Shown: positions 1 through 7,699 of the stretch, one piece after another
Position numbering within the stretch: position 1 is the first letter of the stretch
Layout: each line of letters begins with the position of its first letter
Source of the DNA: DATDIC01 sp963777625
GTDB lineage: Bacteria; Pseudomonadota; Alphaproteobacteria; Acetobacterales; Acetobacteraceae
Length of the DNA stretch: 64,000 nucleotides
Reading direction: 5' to 3'
NCBI GenBank assembly: GCA_963777625.1
Contig: CAVZRO010000001.1
Location: 372,001-436,000 of the forward strand
The notes under the pieces: generated by a model
Databases searched by the model: none
The model's input: the letters and a program-made list of their open reading frames with translations, nothing else
Told to the model about the DNA's origin: nothing
Made by a program: the position numbers and the translations under genes

Positions 1-402
1 CGGATGCGCGGCGGTCAGCGCACCCTGCTCGAACCGCCCACCGCTGGCAGTACGGCGGCCCTGATGCCGCGGCCCGTAATAGCTGGCCACGCCTTTTTCC
101 GGCAACCACTGGGCCCCTTTCAGCGGCGAATGTGGCGCAGCACTCGCCACGCCCGGGGTTCCGGCAAGGCAGGCGCCCGCCAGCAGCCCCGGCACCAGCC
201 GTCGCAACAATCCTGGAACAAAACGAAGAAATGCGCCGTTAAGTATTCGAAGCTCGCTGACCAAATGCGCCGACGCCCTTGCCGACAGTTCCACCAGTCC
301 TGCAAGGGACAGCATACCGCCCCGCAATCCTCGTGTCGCAAAGAAGCCGAAACGATCATCCTTGTCTGTTGCGGTAGGCGGAACGTCCTGCTTTTGCAGC
401 AT
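1..402 (-). CDS. RlpA-like (double-psi beta-barrel) protein, 3' end cut by window edge
   Basis: The frame is open from an ATG at 402 to the window edge (134 codons, no stop). Its last part reads GVASYYGPRHQGRRTASG, followed by GGRFEQGALTAAHP. This is the signature start of the RlpA/DPBB fold (GxASYYG...GRxTASGxxF...LTAAHP). Proteins of this family are septal-ring lytic transglycosylases that cut peptidoglycan glycan strands lacking stem peptides. Residues about 65-90 form a hydrophobic stretch ending VASA before AP, which looks like a Sec signal peptide, so the true start may be an internal ATG (315) or TTG codons near 207 rather than the ATG at 402. The catalytic Asp/His lie beyond the window. 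Family call is firm; exact start and activity are inferred. Confidence 0.8.
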   Translation of the reverse strand, partial: MLQKQDVPPTATDKDDRFGFFATRGLRGGMLSLAGLVELSARASAHLVSELRILNGAFLRFVPGLLRRLVPGLLAGACLAGTPGVASAAPHSPLKGAQWLPEKGVASYYGPRHQGRRTASGGRFEQGALTAAHP

Positions 403-498
403 TTATTGTCTCCCGCATTATGAAGGTCACCCGTATCACGAGGATGTTGCTGGCTTTGAACTCAGGATGCAACCCCTGAATCGACGGAAAACCACGTT

Positions 499-2121
499 TT
501 AGCCTGTCCGCACCTTCTGCCGGAGCTCGAATTTCTGGATTTTTCCCGTCGCCGTCTTGGGTAATTCACCGAAGGTCACGTGACGCGGGCACTTGAAATG
601 GGCCAGACGAGCGCGGCACCACCCAATAATATCAGCCGCTGTCACAGCATCCGCGCCGGGCTTCAATGCCACGAATGCGTGCGGTGTCTCGCCCCAGGTC
701 TCGTCCGGATGGGCAACAACCGCGGCTTCCATGATATCCGGGTGCTTGTAGAGTACCTCTTCCACTTCCAGCGAGCTGATATTCTCCCCGCCGGAGATGA
801 TAATATCCTTCGCCCGATCCTTGATCTCGACATAACTGTCGGCATGCATGACCGCCAGATCACCGGTATGAAACCAACCCCCGGCCAGGACTTCGGATGT
901 TGCTGTTGGATTCTTCAGATAACCCATCATCACCGTGTTCGACCGCAGCATCAGTTCGCCAATACTGGCGCCGTCGGCCGGAACCGGAACGAGCGTGGCC
1001 GGGTCGAGCACCGCGGCTTCCTCCAGCATCGGGTGGCCGACGCCCTGCCGGGCCATGAATCCCGCTTTCTGCTCCAGCGGAAGCTCATCCAACCCCGGCT
1101 GCCACTGACAGATGGTCGCCGGACCGTAGCTTTCGGTCAGGCCATAGAGATGCGTCACCGCGAACCCCATCGCTTCCATGCGCGCAATCACCGTGGAGGG
1201 CGGAGCGGCGCCTCCGGTGGCGATCTGCACGATTTGCGGAAAGCTGCGCCGCGCGGTGTCCGGCGCATGGATCAGCAGGTTCAGCACCACGGGCGCGGCA
1301 CAGAGATGGGTGACGCCATGTTCCGCGATCGCGGTGAAGACGGGCGCCGGATCCACCCGTCGCAGACAGACATGCGTGCCGCCGGCCAGCGTCACCGCCC
1401 AGGTGTAGGTCCAGCCGTTGCAGTGGAACATCGGCAACGTCCACAGATACACGCTGCGTGGCGAGAGCTGGAAAGCCAGCGCATTGGCGCAGGCATTCAG
1501 ATACGCCCCGCGATGGTGCAGCACGACGCCCTTCGGGTTGCCGGTGGTGCCGGACGTGTAGTTCAGCGAGATCGCCTGCCACTCGTTGTCCGGCAGCCGC
1601 ACCGGCTGCGCGGGATCGCCGGCAGCGATGAATGTTTCGTACTCGACGGCGCCGATCCGCTGGCCGCCAGCCCCGAGCGGGTCGTCGATATCCACCACCA
1701 GCGGCCGGTGCGGCATCAGCGTCAGCGCATGCGCGGCGGTCGCCGCCAACTCGCGATCCACCAGCATCACTTTCGCCTCGCCATGCTGCAGGATGAACGC
1801 GATGGCGGCGGCGTCCAGCCGGGTGTTGAGCGGGCACAGCACCGCGCCCAGCATCGGCACCGCGTAGTGCGCCTCCAGCAATGCGGGCACGTTCGGCGCC
1901 AGCACGGCGACAGTGTCGCCTTTGCCGACGCCGGCTTCAGCCAGCGCGCCGCCAAGCCGCCGTGCACGCTCCAGGAATTGTGCATAGGTGATGCGGCGGT
2001 CGCCGTGAATGACGGCAACGCGGTCCGGATACACCCGCGCGGCGCGTAGCAGGAACGAGACCGGTGACAGCGGGACATAATTTGCCGGTGTCCGTCCGAG
2101 ATCGTGATCGAAGATCGACAT
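499..2121 (-). CDS. AMP-dependent acyl-CoA synthetase/ligase
   Basis: This is a 540-residue adenylate-forming enzyme that activates a carboxylic acid to acyl-AMP and then acyl-CoA. The core motif YTSGTTGNPKGV (P-loop, about residue 195), the YGLTE motif and the C-terminal GGENIS/K-containing hinge (TGDLAVM, PKTATGKIQKFELR) are all present and in order. Length is normal for the medium-chain/methylmercaptopropionate-CoA ligase branch, but the substrate cannot be read from sequence. I chose the ATG at 2121 because AAGGAAG lies 7 bases upstream; an in-frame ATG 11 codons earlier lacks a comparable site. It is divergent from an SDR gene across 72 bp, which suggests a shared regulatory region and perhaps a common fatty- or aromatic-acid pathway. 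Confidence 0.88.
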   Translation of the reverse strand: MSIFDHDLGRTPANYVPLSPVSFLLRAARVYPDRVAVIHGDRRITYAQFLERARRLGGALAEAGVGKGDTVAVLAPNVPALLEAHYAVPMLGAVLCPLNTRLDAAAIAFILQHGEAKVMLVDRELAATAAHALTLMPHRPLVVDIDDPLGAGGQRIGAVEYETFIAAGDPAQPVRLPDNEWQAISLNYTSGTTGNPKGVVLHHRGAYLNACANALAFQLSPRSVYLWTLPMFHCNGWTYTWAVTLAGGTHVCLRRVDPAPVFTAIAEHGVTHLCAAPVVLNLLIHAPDTARRSFPQIVQIATGGAAPPSTVIARMEAMGFAVTHLYGLTESYGPATICQWQPGLDELPLEQKAGFMARQGVGHPMLEEAAVLDPATLVPVPADGASIGELMLRSNTVMMGYLKNPTATSEVLAGGWFHTGDLAVMHADSYVEIKDRAKDIIISGGENISSLEVEEVLYKHPDIMEAAVVAHPDETWGETPHAFVALKPGADAVTAADIIGWCRARLAHFKCPRHVTFGELPKTATGKIQKFELRQKVRTG

Positions 2122-2193
2122 GTCGCGCTTCCTTGTCCGGGCCTGCTTGTTCACCTACCGTACCGGCCCACGGCGCAAGGCGGAAGATTGCGG

Positions 2194-2946
2194 ATGGACC
2201 TGGGGCTTCAGGGCAAGACGGCGCTGGTCACCGGCGCCAGCATGGGCATCGGACGCGCGATCGCGAAGGGGCTCGCGGCGGAGGGTGTGCGCGTCGCGGC
2301 GGTCGCGCGCCGCATGGAACTGCTGCAAGCCCTGGCGCGGGAGATCGCGGCCGAGCGCAATCCGCCACCCATCCTGATCGCGCAGGACATCCTGGCCGAA
2401 GACGCGGCCGCGCGTCTGCGCGACACCGCGCTGGATCAGCTCGGCCGCATCGACATCCTGGTCAACTGCGCCGGCGGCAGCCGCCCGTTGCCGGTCGATG
2501 CGCCGGAAGAACGCTGGGTGGAAGCGATGACGCTGAACTTCACCCGCCAGCGCCAGATCACCCATGCGCTGCTGCCGCAGATGATCGAGCATCGCTGGGG
2601 CCGCATCATCAATGTTACCGGCAAGAGCGAGCCGGAGGGGCTGAACGCCGCGTTTGCCGCCAAGGCGGCGGTGCATGCCTGGGCCAAGGGCCTGTCGCGC
2701 GAGCTGGGCAAACACGGCATCACCGTCAACTCGATCCCGCCCGGCCGCATCATGAGCGAACAGATCCGACGAAACTACCCGGACGACTACCGCAAGCATT
2801 TCGCGGAGACGGAAATCCCGGTGAAATACTGGGGCGAGCCGGAAGATCTGGCGGTGCTGGCGGTGTTTCTTGCCTCGCCGCTGGCCCGCTACATCACCGG
2901 CACCGTGATCCCGGTCGATGGCGGGTTACGACGGTACCAGTTCTGA
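2194..2946 (+). CDS. Short-chain dehydrogenase/reductase with atypical active site
   Basis: A 250-residue Rossmann protein with the cofactor motif TGASMGIG (residues 13-20), an NCAGG motif at about residue 89 and the SDR C-terminal pattern ending ITGTVIPVDGG. In classical SDRs the catalytic Tyr sits four residues before Lys (YxxxK). Here the segment reads NAAFAAKAA, so the Tyr position is Ala and only the Lys is kept. This matches a subgroup of BKR-like SDRs with a degenerate tetrad; activity is therefore uncertain. The ATG at 2194 fits the start of the fold; a longer frame begins at 2104 but adds a non-homologous tail. A cupin gene follows after 44 bp on the same strand. Confidence 0.85.
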   Translation: MDLGLQGKTALVTGASMGIGRAIAKGLAAEGVRVAAVARRMELLQALAREIAAERNPPPILIAQDILAEDAAARLRDTALDQLGRIDILVNCAGGSRPLPVDAPEERWVEAMTLNFTRQRQITHALLPQMIEHRWGRIINVTGKSEPEGLNAAFAAKAAVHAWAKGLSRELGKHGITVNSIPPGRIMSEQIRRNYPDDYRKHFAETEIPVKYWGEPEDLAVLAVFLASPLARYITGTVIPVDGGLRRYQF

Positions 2947-2990
2947 CCCCGCAGCAGTCGTCACACGCGTTCCGATCGGTGGAGAAGCGG

Positions 2991-3476
2991 ATGCCGAAGC
3001 CCATCATGAACCTCGGTGATGTCGCGTTCGATGACGTGGAGGAAAACGGACTTTACACGTCGAGCCGTGGCCAGATCAGCGATCATATCGGCGCCAGGGA
3101 TCTCGGCTACAACCTCACGGTCCTGCCGCCCGGAAAGGCTCAGTGCCCGTTTCACAATCATCACGGGGAGGAAGAGATGTTCCTCATCCTGGAAGGCGAG
3201 GGCGAGCTGCGGTTCGGTGACCAGCGCCACCCGATCCGCCGGCACGACGTGATTGCGTGTCCTCCCGGCGGCCCGGAGGTCGCCCACCAGATCATCAACA
3301 CCGGCACCGCCACGATGCGCTATCTGGCCCTTTCCACACGCGTCGATGTGGAGATCTGCGAGTATCCGGACTCGCGGAAGGTCATGGTGCGGGCGGGGAA
3401 GTCCGGTGAGCGGCGGCTGCGGAAATTGTTCCGCGCCGAGAACACGGTCGATTACTACGACCGCGAGCAGACTTGA
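2991..3476 (+). CDS. Cupin-domain protein
   Basis: A 161-residue single cupin. The first cupin motif is seen as CPFHNHHGEEEMFLILEGEG, with His/His/Glu metal ligands, and the second as GPEVAHQIINTG with the last His. Such proteins range from sugar isomerases to dioxygenases or are simple metal/ligand binders; no specific reaction can be assigned. The ATG at 2991 has GGAG 7 bases upstream. It follows the SDR gene closely and probably shares its transcript. The gene is followed by a 447-bp gene-free stretch with repeats, which would be a natural transcription end. Confidence 0.82.
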   Translation: MPKPIMNLGDVAFDDVEENGLYTSSRGQISDHIGARDLGYNLTVLPPGKAQCPFHNHHGEEEMFLILEGEGELRFGDQRHPIRRHDVIACPPGGPEVAHQIINTGTATMRYLALSTRVDVEICEYPDSRKVMVRAGKSGERRLRKLFRAENTVDYYDREQT

Positions 3477-3523
3477 CACCACGCTGCGCGGGCGGAGACT
3501 CTCACTCTGTCACGCCCGCAACT

Positions 3524-3767
3524 CGTCATGCCGGCGAGAGCGGGCGTTCGCCTGGATTCCTTGAGTTCACACACCAAGTGCAACACCCCTGGAACCGCGG
3601 AAGATGGCCCTTTTCCTGGGGTGGAAGCGGTGCTGTGGATAAGTGGCCGTGCGAAGCGGCTTGCAGCGTCCCCGTTCCACCGAGCCACTCATCCACGGCA
3701 GAAAGCCCCGTCAGAGGGTGTTGCACTTCGAACGTGAGTTCACCTTCCCGCTTGCGCGGGAATGACG
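3524..3767. repeat. Long imperfect inverted repeat with REP-type outer ends, possible IS remnant
   Basis: The outer arms are CGTCATGCCGGCGAGAGCGG on the left and CTTGCGCGGGAATGACG on the right. Inside them AAGTGCAACACCCCT (3577-3591) is complementary to AGGGTGTTGCACTT (3716-3729), and GTGGATAAGTGGC (from 3634) pairs with GCCACTCATCCAC (to 3697). So three nested inverted pairs are spread over about 245 bp. The inner TGCAACACC ends recall IS-type termini, but no transposase remains. With the truncated element at 3796 it fills the gap between the cupin gene and DUF6295. Confidence 0.55.
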
Positions 3768-3795
3768 AATGTGCGGCATGCTCGACGCGGTCTGG

Positions 3796-3902
3796 TATAA
3801 TACCGGACCGCATTGAGAATGACTCATCCTGGCGGTGTTGGTCGGTGTAACGTAAAGCGAACGAGCGGCGCGGCCGGGCCAAGCCCGGCCATGACGGGAA
3901 GG
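3796..3902 (+). repeat. MITE-like dispersed element, copy A (truncated)
   Basis: Left end TATAATACCGGACCGCATTG and the core AAAGCGAACGAGCGGCGCGG match the other copies. The central block containing GACAAAGTCGTGGAT and the right end (GTCAGCATCAACGCGGGTTG) are missing, and only one CCATGACGG unit is present. It is the most degraded of five copies in the window and ends just before the DUF6295 stop codon. Confidence 0.7.
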
Positions 3903-3923
3903 CGCCGCCGAGCGAACGATACG

Positions 3924-4229
3924 CTACGCCGCTCGCATCAGACTGAGCGCGCTGCCTTTGCCGCGCACCTCCGCCTCCTCGAAGTCGGCGGCGGCGATTG
4001 CCCGGTCGAGAGCGGCGCGCAGTTCCTTGGCGGTTTCCAGCGTGAGCTCGACCCCGGCCCGCGCACCTGGATCCAGGTCCGTGTTGATGAAGTCGAGCGT
4101 AATCACATCGCCCAGCGGCGCGTGGCGCGCATGGTCATAGGCAACCACGGTGCGCGATAGCGGGAACCATTCGTCCCCGCGTTTCGCCATGCCCTCTGCT
4201 CGGGTGACCTCGATGATCGACGTGCACAT
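3924..4229 (-). CDS. DUF6295 family protein
   Basis: A 101-residue protein starting MCTSIIEVTRAEG and containing GDEWFPLSRTVVAYDHARHA and then DVITLDFINTD. This agrees with my recollection of DUF6295 proteins (MCT start, WFPL, YDH, A/LDF motifs); their function is unknown. No signal peptide or membrane segment is visible. The ATG at 4229 has a perfect AGGAGG 9 bases upstream and opens the conserved MCT start; the frame remains open 33 codons further upstream, but that part lies within the preceding hydrolase gene. It follows the dienelactone hydrolase gene after 11 bp on the same strand, so the two form an operon. Confidence 0.75.
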   Translation of the reverse strand: MCTSIIEVTRAEGMAKRGDEWFPLSRTVVAYDHARHAPLGDVITLDFINTDLDPGARAGVELTLETAKELRAALDRAIAAADFEEAEVRGKGSALSLMRAA

Positions 4230-4240
4230 CTCCGCGCCTC

Positions 4241-4999
4241 CTACTTCGCCAGGTGCTTGCCGAAAAAGGCGAATATCTTGCTCCAGCCGTCCATTGCCTG
4301 CTCGGGGCGGTACAGGGGGCGGTGCCAATAGAAGAACCCGTGGCCGGCACCGTCATAGCGGTGGAATTCGTGCTGCTTGCCGTGCTTCTTCAGCTCAGCC
4401 TCGTGCTGGTTCACCTGTTCCGGGCTCGGTGCGCGATCGTCGTTGCCGAACAGCCCGATCAACGGGCAACTCAGGTCCTTCGTCATGTCGATCGGCGCGA
4501 CCGGCGTCTTGGCGTTGAGTTCCTCCTTGCCCATCACCACCCGCCCGCCCCATAGCTCGGCGCACGCATCGATGTCCTTCCGCTGGCAGGCATAGATGAA
4601 GGCGTGGCGGCCGCCCGAGCAGGAACCGAACAGACCGACCTTGCCGTTGTGATTGGGCTGCGCACGCATCCATTTCACCGCGGCTTCGGTGTCGCCGACC
4701 ATCTGGGAGTTGGCAATGCCGCCCTCGGCACGGACCTTGGCGGCGACATCGTCGGGATTGGCGTCACTGCCGCCACCTTCCCGCTCATACAGATTGGCGC
4801 AGATCGCCAGATAGCCGTGATGCGCGAACCGGCGGGTGGTCTCGATATAAAGCTCACTCCAGCCGGGCAGATGGTGGATCAGCACGACGCCGGGAAAGGG
4901 GCCGGAGCCTGATGGCTTGGCAACGTAAGCTGTTATCGGCGTTCCTTTGTCGCCTTTGATGGTCACGTTTTCGCCGGTCATGCCTCGGTAGAATGACAT
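4241..4999 (-). CDS. Dienelactone hydrolase family protein
   Basis: A 252-residue alpha/beta hydrolase. The nucleophile elbow reads GSCSGG, with Cys in place of Ser as in true dienelactone hydrolases; the acid is in FGNDDRAPSPE and the base in GAGHGFF. In the beta-ketoadipate pathway these enzymes open dienelactone to maleylacetate, but many paralogues act on other lactones or esters, so the substrate is open. The ATG at 4999 has GGAGGAAG just upstream. No signal peptide, so cytosolic. It leads a two-gene operon with DUF6295. Confidence 0.86.
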   Translation of the reverse strand: MSFYRGMTGENVTIKGDKGTPITAYVAKPSGSGPFPGVVLIHHLPGWSELYIETTRRFAHHGYLAICANLYEREGGGSDANPDDVAAKVRAEGGIANSQMVGDTEAAVKWMRAQPNHNGKVGLFGSCSGGRHAFIYACQRKDIDACAELWGGRVVMGKEELNAKTPVAPIDMTKDLSCPLIGLFGNDDRAPSPEQVNQHEAELKKHGKQHEFHRYDGAGHGFFYWHRPLYRPEQAMDGWSKIFAFFGKHLAK

Positions 5000-5161
5000 C
5001 GATCTTCCTCCAGGGGGCGCACCCTGGTCCTCCATCGGACCAGCGGAGGGCCGCGCCGTTATCGACAAGCAGGCCGAACTCGCGTCTCTCCCCGCGAGCA
5101 TCGCGGTGGCAGTATTCGATGATCGCACACCGCGCGCAACACGCGGCAGGTGTCGGACGCG

Positions 5162-5266
5162 TCACGGGGCCGAAGGCGGCCCTGCCAGCACGGCACAGTC
5201 CGCCACCGCCGCGCTGTTGTTGTAGCTCGCGTCGCGCTCGGCGCGGCTCATGCTGCCCCAATCCAT
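5162..5266 (-). pseudogene. N-terminal remnant of an alpha/beta hydrolase gene
   Basis: An ATG at 5266 with AAGGGGGG 6 bases upstream starts MDWGSMSRAERDASYNNSA, then VAD, and stops after 34 codons. This opening is like the N-terminus of kynurenine-formamidase-type alpha/beta hydrolases as I remember them (MDW...SRAERDAAYNN..AAV.DS). The rest of the hydrolase fold is not found downstream in any frame before the dienelactone hydrolase begins. It looks like a gene deleted after its first codons, with an intact ribosome binding site. The family match is from memory and the segment is short, so confidence is moderate. Confidence 0.45.
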
Positions 5267-5287
5267 CGATACCCCCCTTGCTCTCCG

Positions 5288-5488
5288 CCCCGAGCCCCGG
5301 GCAGGGGCTCTGCCCCTGCACCCCGGCAAAGGCAAGCCTTTGCAATCCATCCGTTTGGGTTGGGTGTGAGGGGTGGGTGCCAACGCGTCTGTTACCGACA
5401 GCACCGTAGGCAGCCACCCCCCACACCCAACCCAAGTGAAGGGTTCCAAGGGCGAGCCCTTGGCGGGGTGTGGGGCAGCGCCCCGCCA
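5288..5488. repeat. Nested inverted-repeat element (about 200 bp)
   Basis: Two 25-bp arms, 5357-5381 (begins GGGTTGGGTGTG) and 5409-5433 (ends CACACCCAACCC), are complementary at 23 of 25 positions around a 27-bp loop. Further out, short self-complementary blocks repeat (GGGGCTCTGCCCC, GGGCGAGCCC, GGGGCAGCGCCCC). The RNA would fold into a clustered hairpin array just before hisB. Elements of this look are common between genes of G+C-rich alphaproteobacteria; no gene is encoded. Confidence 0.65.
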
Positions 5489-5526
5489 CTGGCGATCACC
5501 CCGCGCGTGGAGTAGTGCTCCGCCCC

Positions 5527-6117
5527 ATGGCCCGCACCGCCACCGTCACCCGCGTCACCAGCGAAACCGATATTTCCCTCACGCTCAATCTGGATGGGAG
5601 CGGAATGGCGGAGGTCGACACCGGAATCGGCTTCCTCGATCACATGCTGACCGCACTGGCCCGTCACGCCCTGTTCGACCTCACCATCCGCGCCGCCGGC
5701 GATTTGCAGATCGATTGCCACCATACCACCGAAGATGTCGGCATCGTTCTCGGGCGCGCCTTCGCCCAGGCGATCGGCGACAAGCGCGGGATCCGCCGCT
5801 TCGGGCACGCCCTGGTGCCGATGGACGAGGCGCTGGCCGAGGCGGCGGTGGACATCTCCGGCCGCCCTTTCCTCGCCTGGCAGGTGCCGTTCGAACGCCA
5901 GCGCATCGGCGAGATGGATACCGACCTGTTCGAGGAATTCTTCCGCGCCTTCGCTACCAACGCTGCCGTCACCCTGCACCTGACGCAGCGTGCCGGCCAC
6001 AACGCACACCATGTCGCCGAGGCCTGCTTCAAGGCTGCCGCGCGCGCCCTGCGCAGCGCCTCGGAACCGGACCCGCGCGCCGCCGGTACGATCCCCTCCA
6101 CCAAGGGCGCCTTGTGA
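5527..6117 (+). CDS. hisB: Imidazoleglycerol-phosphate dehydratase
   Basis: A 196-residue monofunctional HisB that dehydrates imidazole glycerol phosphate to imidazole acetol phosphate, step 6 of histidine synthesis. The manganese-binding motifs are complete: GFLDHMLTALARH near residue 40, DCHHTTEDVG near residue 65 and AGHNAHHVAEACFKA near residue 158. Length is normal for the family. The ATG at 5527 begins the typical TATVTRVTSETDI start. It is the first gene of the his cluster, and its TGA overlaps the GTG of the next gene, so translation is coupled. Confidence 0.95.
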   Translation: MARTATVTRVTSETDISLTLNLDGSGMAEVDTGIGFLDHMLTALARHALFDLTIRAAGDLQIDCHHTTEDVGIVLGRAFAQAIGDKRGIRRFGHALVPMDEALAEAAVDISGRPFLAWQVPFERQRIGEMDTDLFEEFFRAFATNAAVTLHLTQRAGHNAHHVAEACFKAAARALRSASEPDPRAAGTIPSTKGAL

Positions 6118-6491
6118 GAATCTACACCGCGCATCTGCGCGCCGGCGCCGCACCGAAACTGGTGCGCGAGGGGTTTTCCTGGGGGGCGCTGATCTTCGGC
6201 TGCCTGTGGCTGTTCTGGCAGGGAGCCTGGATCCCCGGTCTCCTGGCACTCGCCATGGAGGTGCTGATCGGCGTGCTCACCACCGACGCCGCCCGTCTGA
6301 CCCTGGAGCTGGGGCTGGCCGTTCTGCTGGGATTGACCGGTCATGACCTGGTTCGCTGGTCAATCTTCCGAAGAGGCTATAGGCTCGTCCTCGTATTGGC
6401 CGCTCGGGATGTCGAGTCCGCGTTTGCGCGGCTCCTCGCCGTCAGACCGGACGTGGCCGGTACATTTCTCCCAGCCGGAGCAGCACGGTGA
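6114..6491 (+). CDS. DUF2628 small membrane protein inside the his cluster
   Basis: 125 residues from a GTG at 6114 that overlaps the hisB stop (GTGA). The start MRIYTAHLRAGAAP and the motif EGFSWGALIFGCLWLFW are those of DUF2628 proteins. Two or three hydrophobic segments follow (residues about 28-48, 50-66 and 72-90), so it is probably an inner-membrane protein of unknown role. Its own TGA overlaps the GTG of hisH in the same way. Placement between hisB and hisH suggests co-expression rather than a direct role in histidine synthesis. Confidence 0.75.
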   Translation: MRIYTAHLRAGAAPKLVREGFSWGALIFGCLWLFWQGAWIPGLLALAMEVLIGVLTTDAARLTLELGLAVLLGLTGHDLVRWSIFRRGYRLVLVLAARDVESAFARLLAVRPDVAGTFLPAGAAR

Positions 6492-7123
6492 AGATCGCGG
6501 TGGTCGATTACGGCAGCGGCAATCTCGCCTCGGCGTCGCGCGCGCTTGCCTGCGCATCCGAACTGGCCGGCATCAAAACGGATATTGTCGTTACAGCCGA
6601 TCCGGACCTGGTCCGGCGTGCGGACCGTATCGTGTTGCCCGGCCAGGGCGCCTTCGCCGACTGCGCCCAGGGATTGAACGCGGTGTCCGGAATGATCCCG
6701 GCGATCGAGGCGGCAACCGCGGCCGGGGCTCCGTTCCTCGGCATCTGCGTCGGCATGCAGCTCATGGCCGAGCGCGGGCTGGAGCACGCGGTCACACCCG
6801 GTTTCGGCTGGATCAGCGGCGATATCGCGGCGTTGCCCGCGCCCGGTCTGCGCCTGCCGCAAATGGGCTGGAACACGCTGGAGTTCGAACCGGACTCGCA
6901 TCCTCTGCTGCATCGGCTGCAGCCTGGCGACCACGCCTATTTCGTCCACAGCTACGGCTTGCGGCAGGCGCTGCCACGCGAGGTGCTCGCCGTCACCGAC
7001 TATGGCGGCCCGGTGGTCGCGATGGTGGCAACGGGCAATCGCGCTGGAACGCAATTTCACGTGGAAAAGAGCCAGCACGTCGGACTCCGTATCCTGATGA
7101 ACTTCCTGCGTTGGGCTCCGTAG
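6488..7123 (+). CDS. hisH: Imidazole glycerol phosphate synthase, glutaminase subunit
   Basis: A 211-residue class I glutamine amidotransferase. The nucleophile Cys87 lies in FLGICVGMQ, and the His191/Glu193 pair in QFHVEKSQ near the C-terminus, so the triad is complete. HisH makes ammonia for HisF, together forming imidazole glycerol phosphate and AICAR. The start is GTG at 6488, sharing bases with the stop of the preceding gene. Its TAG is followed directly by the ATG of the GNAT gene with no gap. Confidence 0.95.
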   Translation: MKIAVVDYGSGNLASASRALACASELAGIKTDIVVTADPDLVRRADRIVLPGQGAFADCAQGLNAVSGMIPAIEAATAAGAPFLGICVGMQLMAERGLEHAVTPGFGWISGDIAALPAPGLRLPQMGWNTLEFEPDSHPLLHRLQPGDHAYFVHSYGLRQALPREVLAVTDYGGPVVAMVATGNRAGTQFHVEKSQHVGLRILMNFLRWAP

Positions 7124-7699
7124 ATGTCGTCCACGGAAAGCGTCCCGCCCGCCTCCGTTCTCGCGGTGGAGCGGATAGAGGTCTTCACCGATGACGACCT
7201 GCACGCGCTGTGCGAGGCCACGCATGCCGCCATCATCGAAGGCGGCGGGTTCGGCTGGGTCCACCCGCCCGGCCAACGCTCGCTGGAAAGCTATTACCGC
7301 GGCGTCCTGCTGGTGCCGGAGCGGCAGTTTTTCATCGCCCGGCTGAATGGGACCGTGGTCGGCTGCGCGCAGCTTGTTCGCCCACCGCGCAACAACGAGG
7401 CGCAGGCCTTCGCTGCCACATTGATGCATGCGTTCATCGCGCCCTATGCACGCGGCCACGGGCTGGCGCGGCTGCTGACCCAGCAAGTGGAGGAAGCCGC
7501 GCGGCAGACCGGATACCACGTGCTGAACCTGGACGTGCGCGAGACCCAGGCGGCCGCGATCCAGCTATACGAGTCGCTGGGTTTCGTGCGCTGGGGCGTC
7601 CACCCGTCCTATGCCCGTGTCGACGGCAAGACGATCCGTGGCTTTCACTACTACAAGCTGCTGAAGAATCCGTCGCGGCGGCGCGAGCCCGCCGCTTGA
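7124..7699 (+). CDS. GNAT-family N-acetyltransferase in the his cluster
   Basis: 191 residues with a GNAT fold. The acetyl-CoA loop is seen in the segment YARGHGLARLLTQQVEEAAR (about residues 107-126; R/QxxGxG/A motif), followed by LNLDVRETQAAAIQLYESLG and FVRWG, a typical motif B. The substrate is unknown; candidates are small amines or protein N-termini. The ATG directly abuts the hisH stop and its TGA overlaps the TTG of hisA, so it is translated as part of the his transcript. No membrane segment. Confidence 0.82.
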   Translation: MSSTESVPPASVLAVERIEVFTDDDLHALCEATHAAIIEGGGFGWVHPPGQRSLESYYRGVLLVPERQFFIARLNGTVVGCAQLVRPPRNNEAQAFAATLMHAFIAPYARGHGLARLLTQQVEEAARQTGYHVLNLDVRETQAAAIQLYESLGFVRWGVHPSYARVDGKTIRGFHYYKLLKNPSRRREPAA

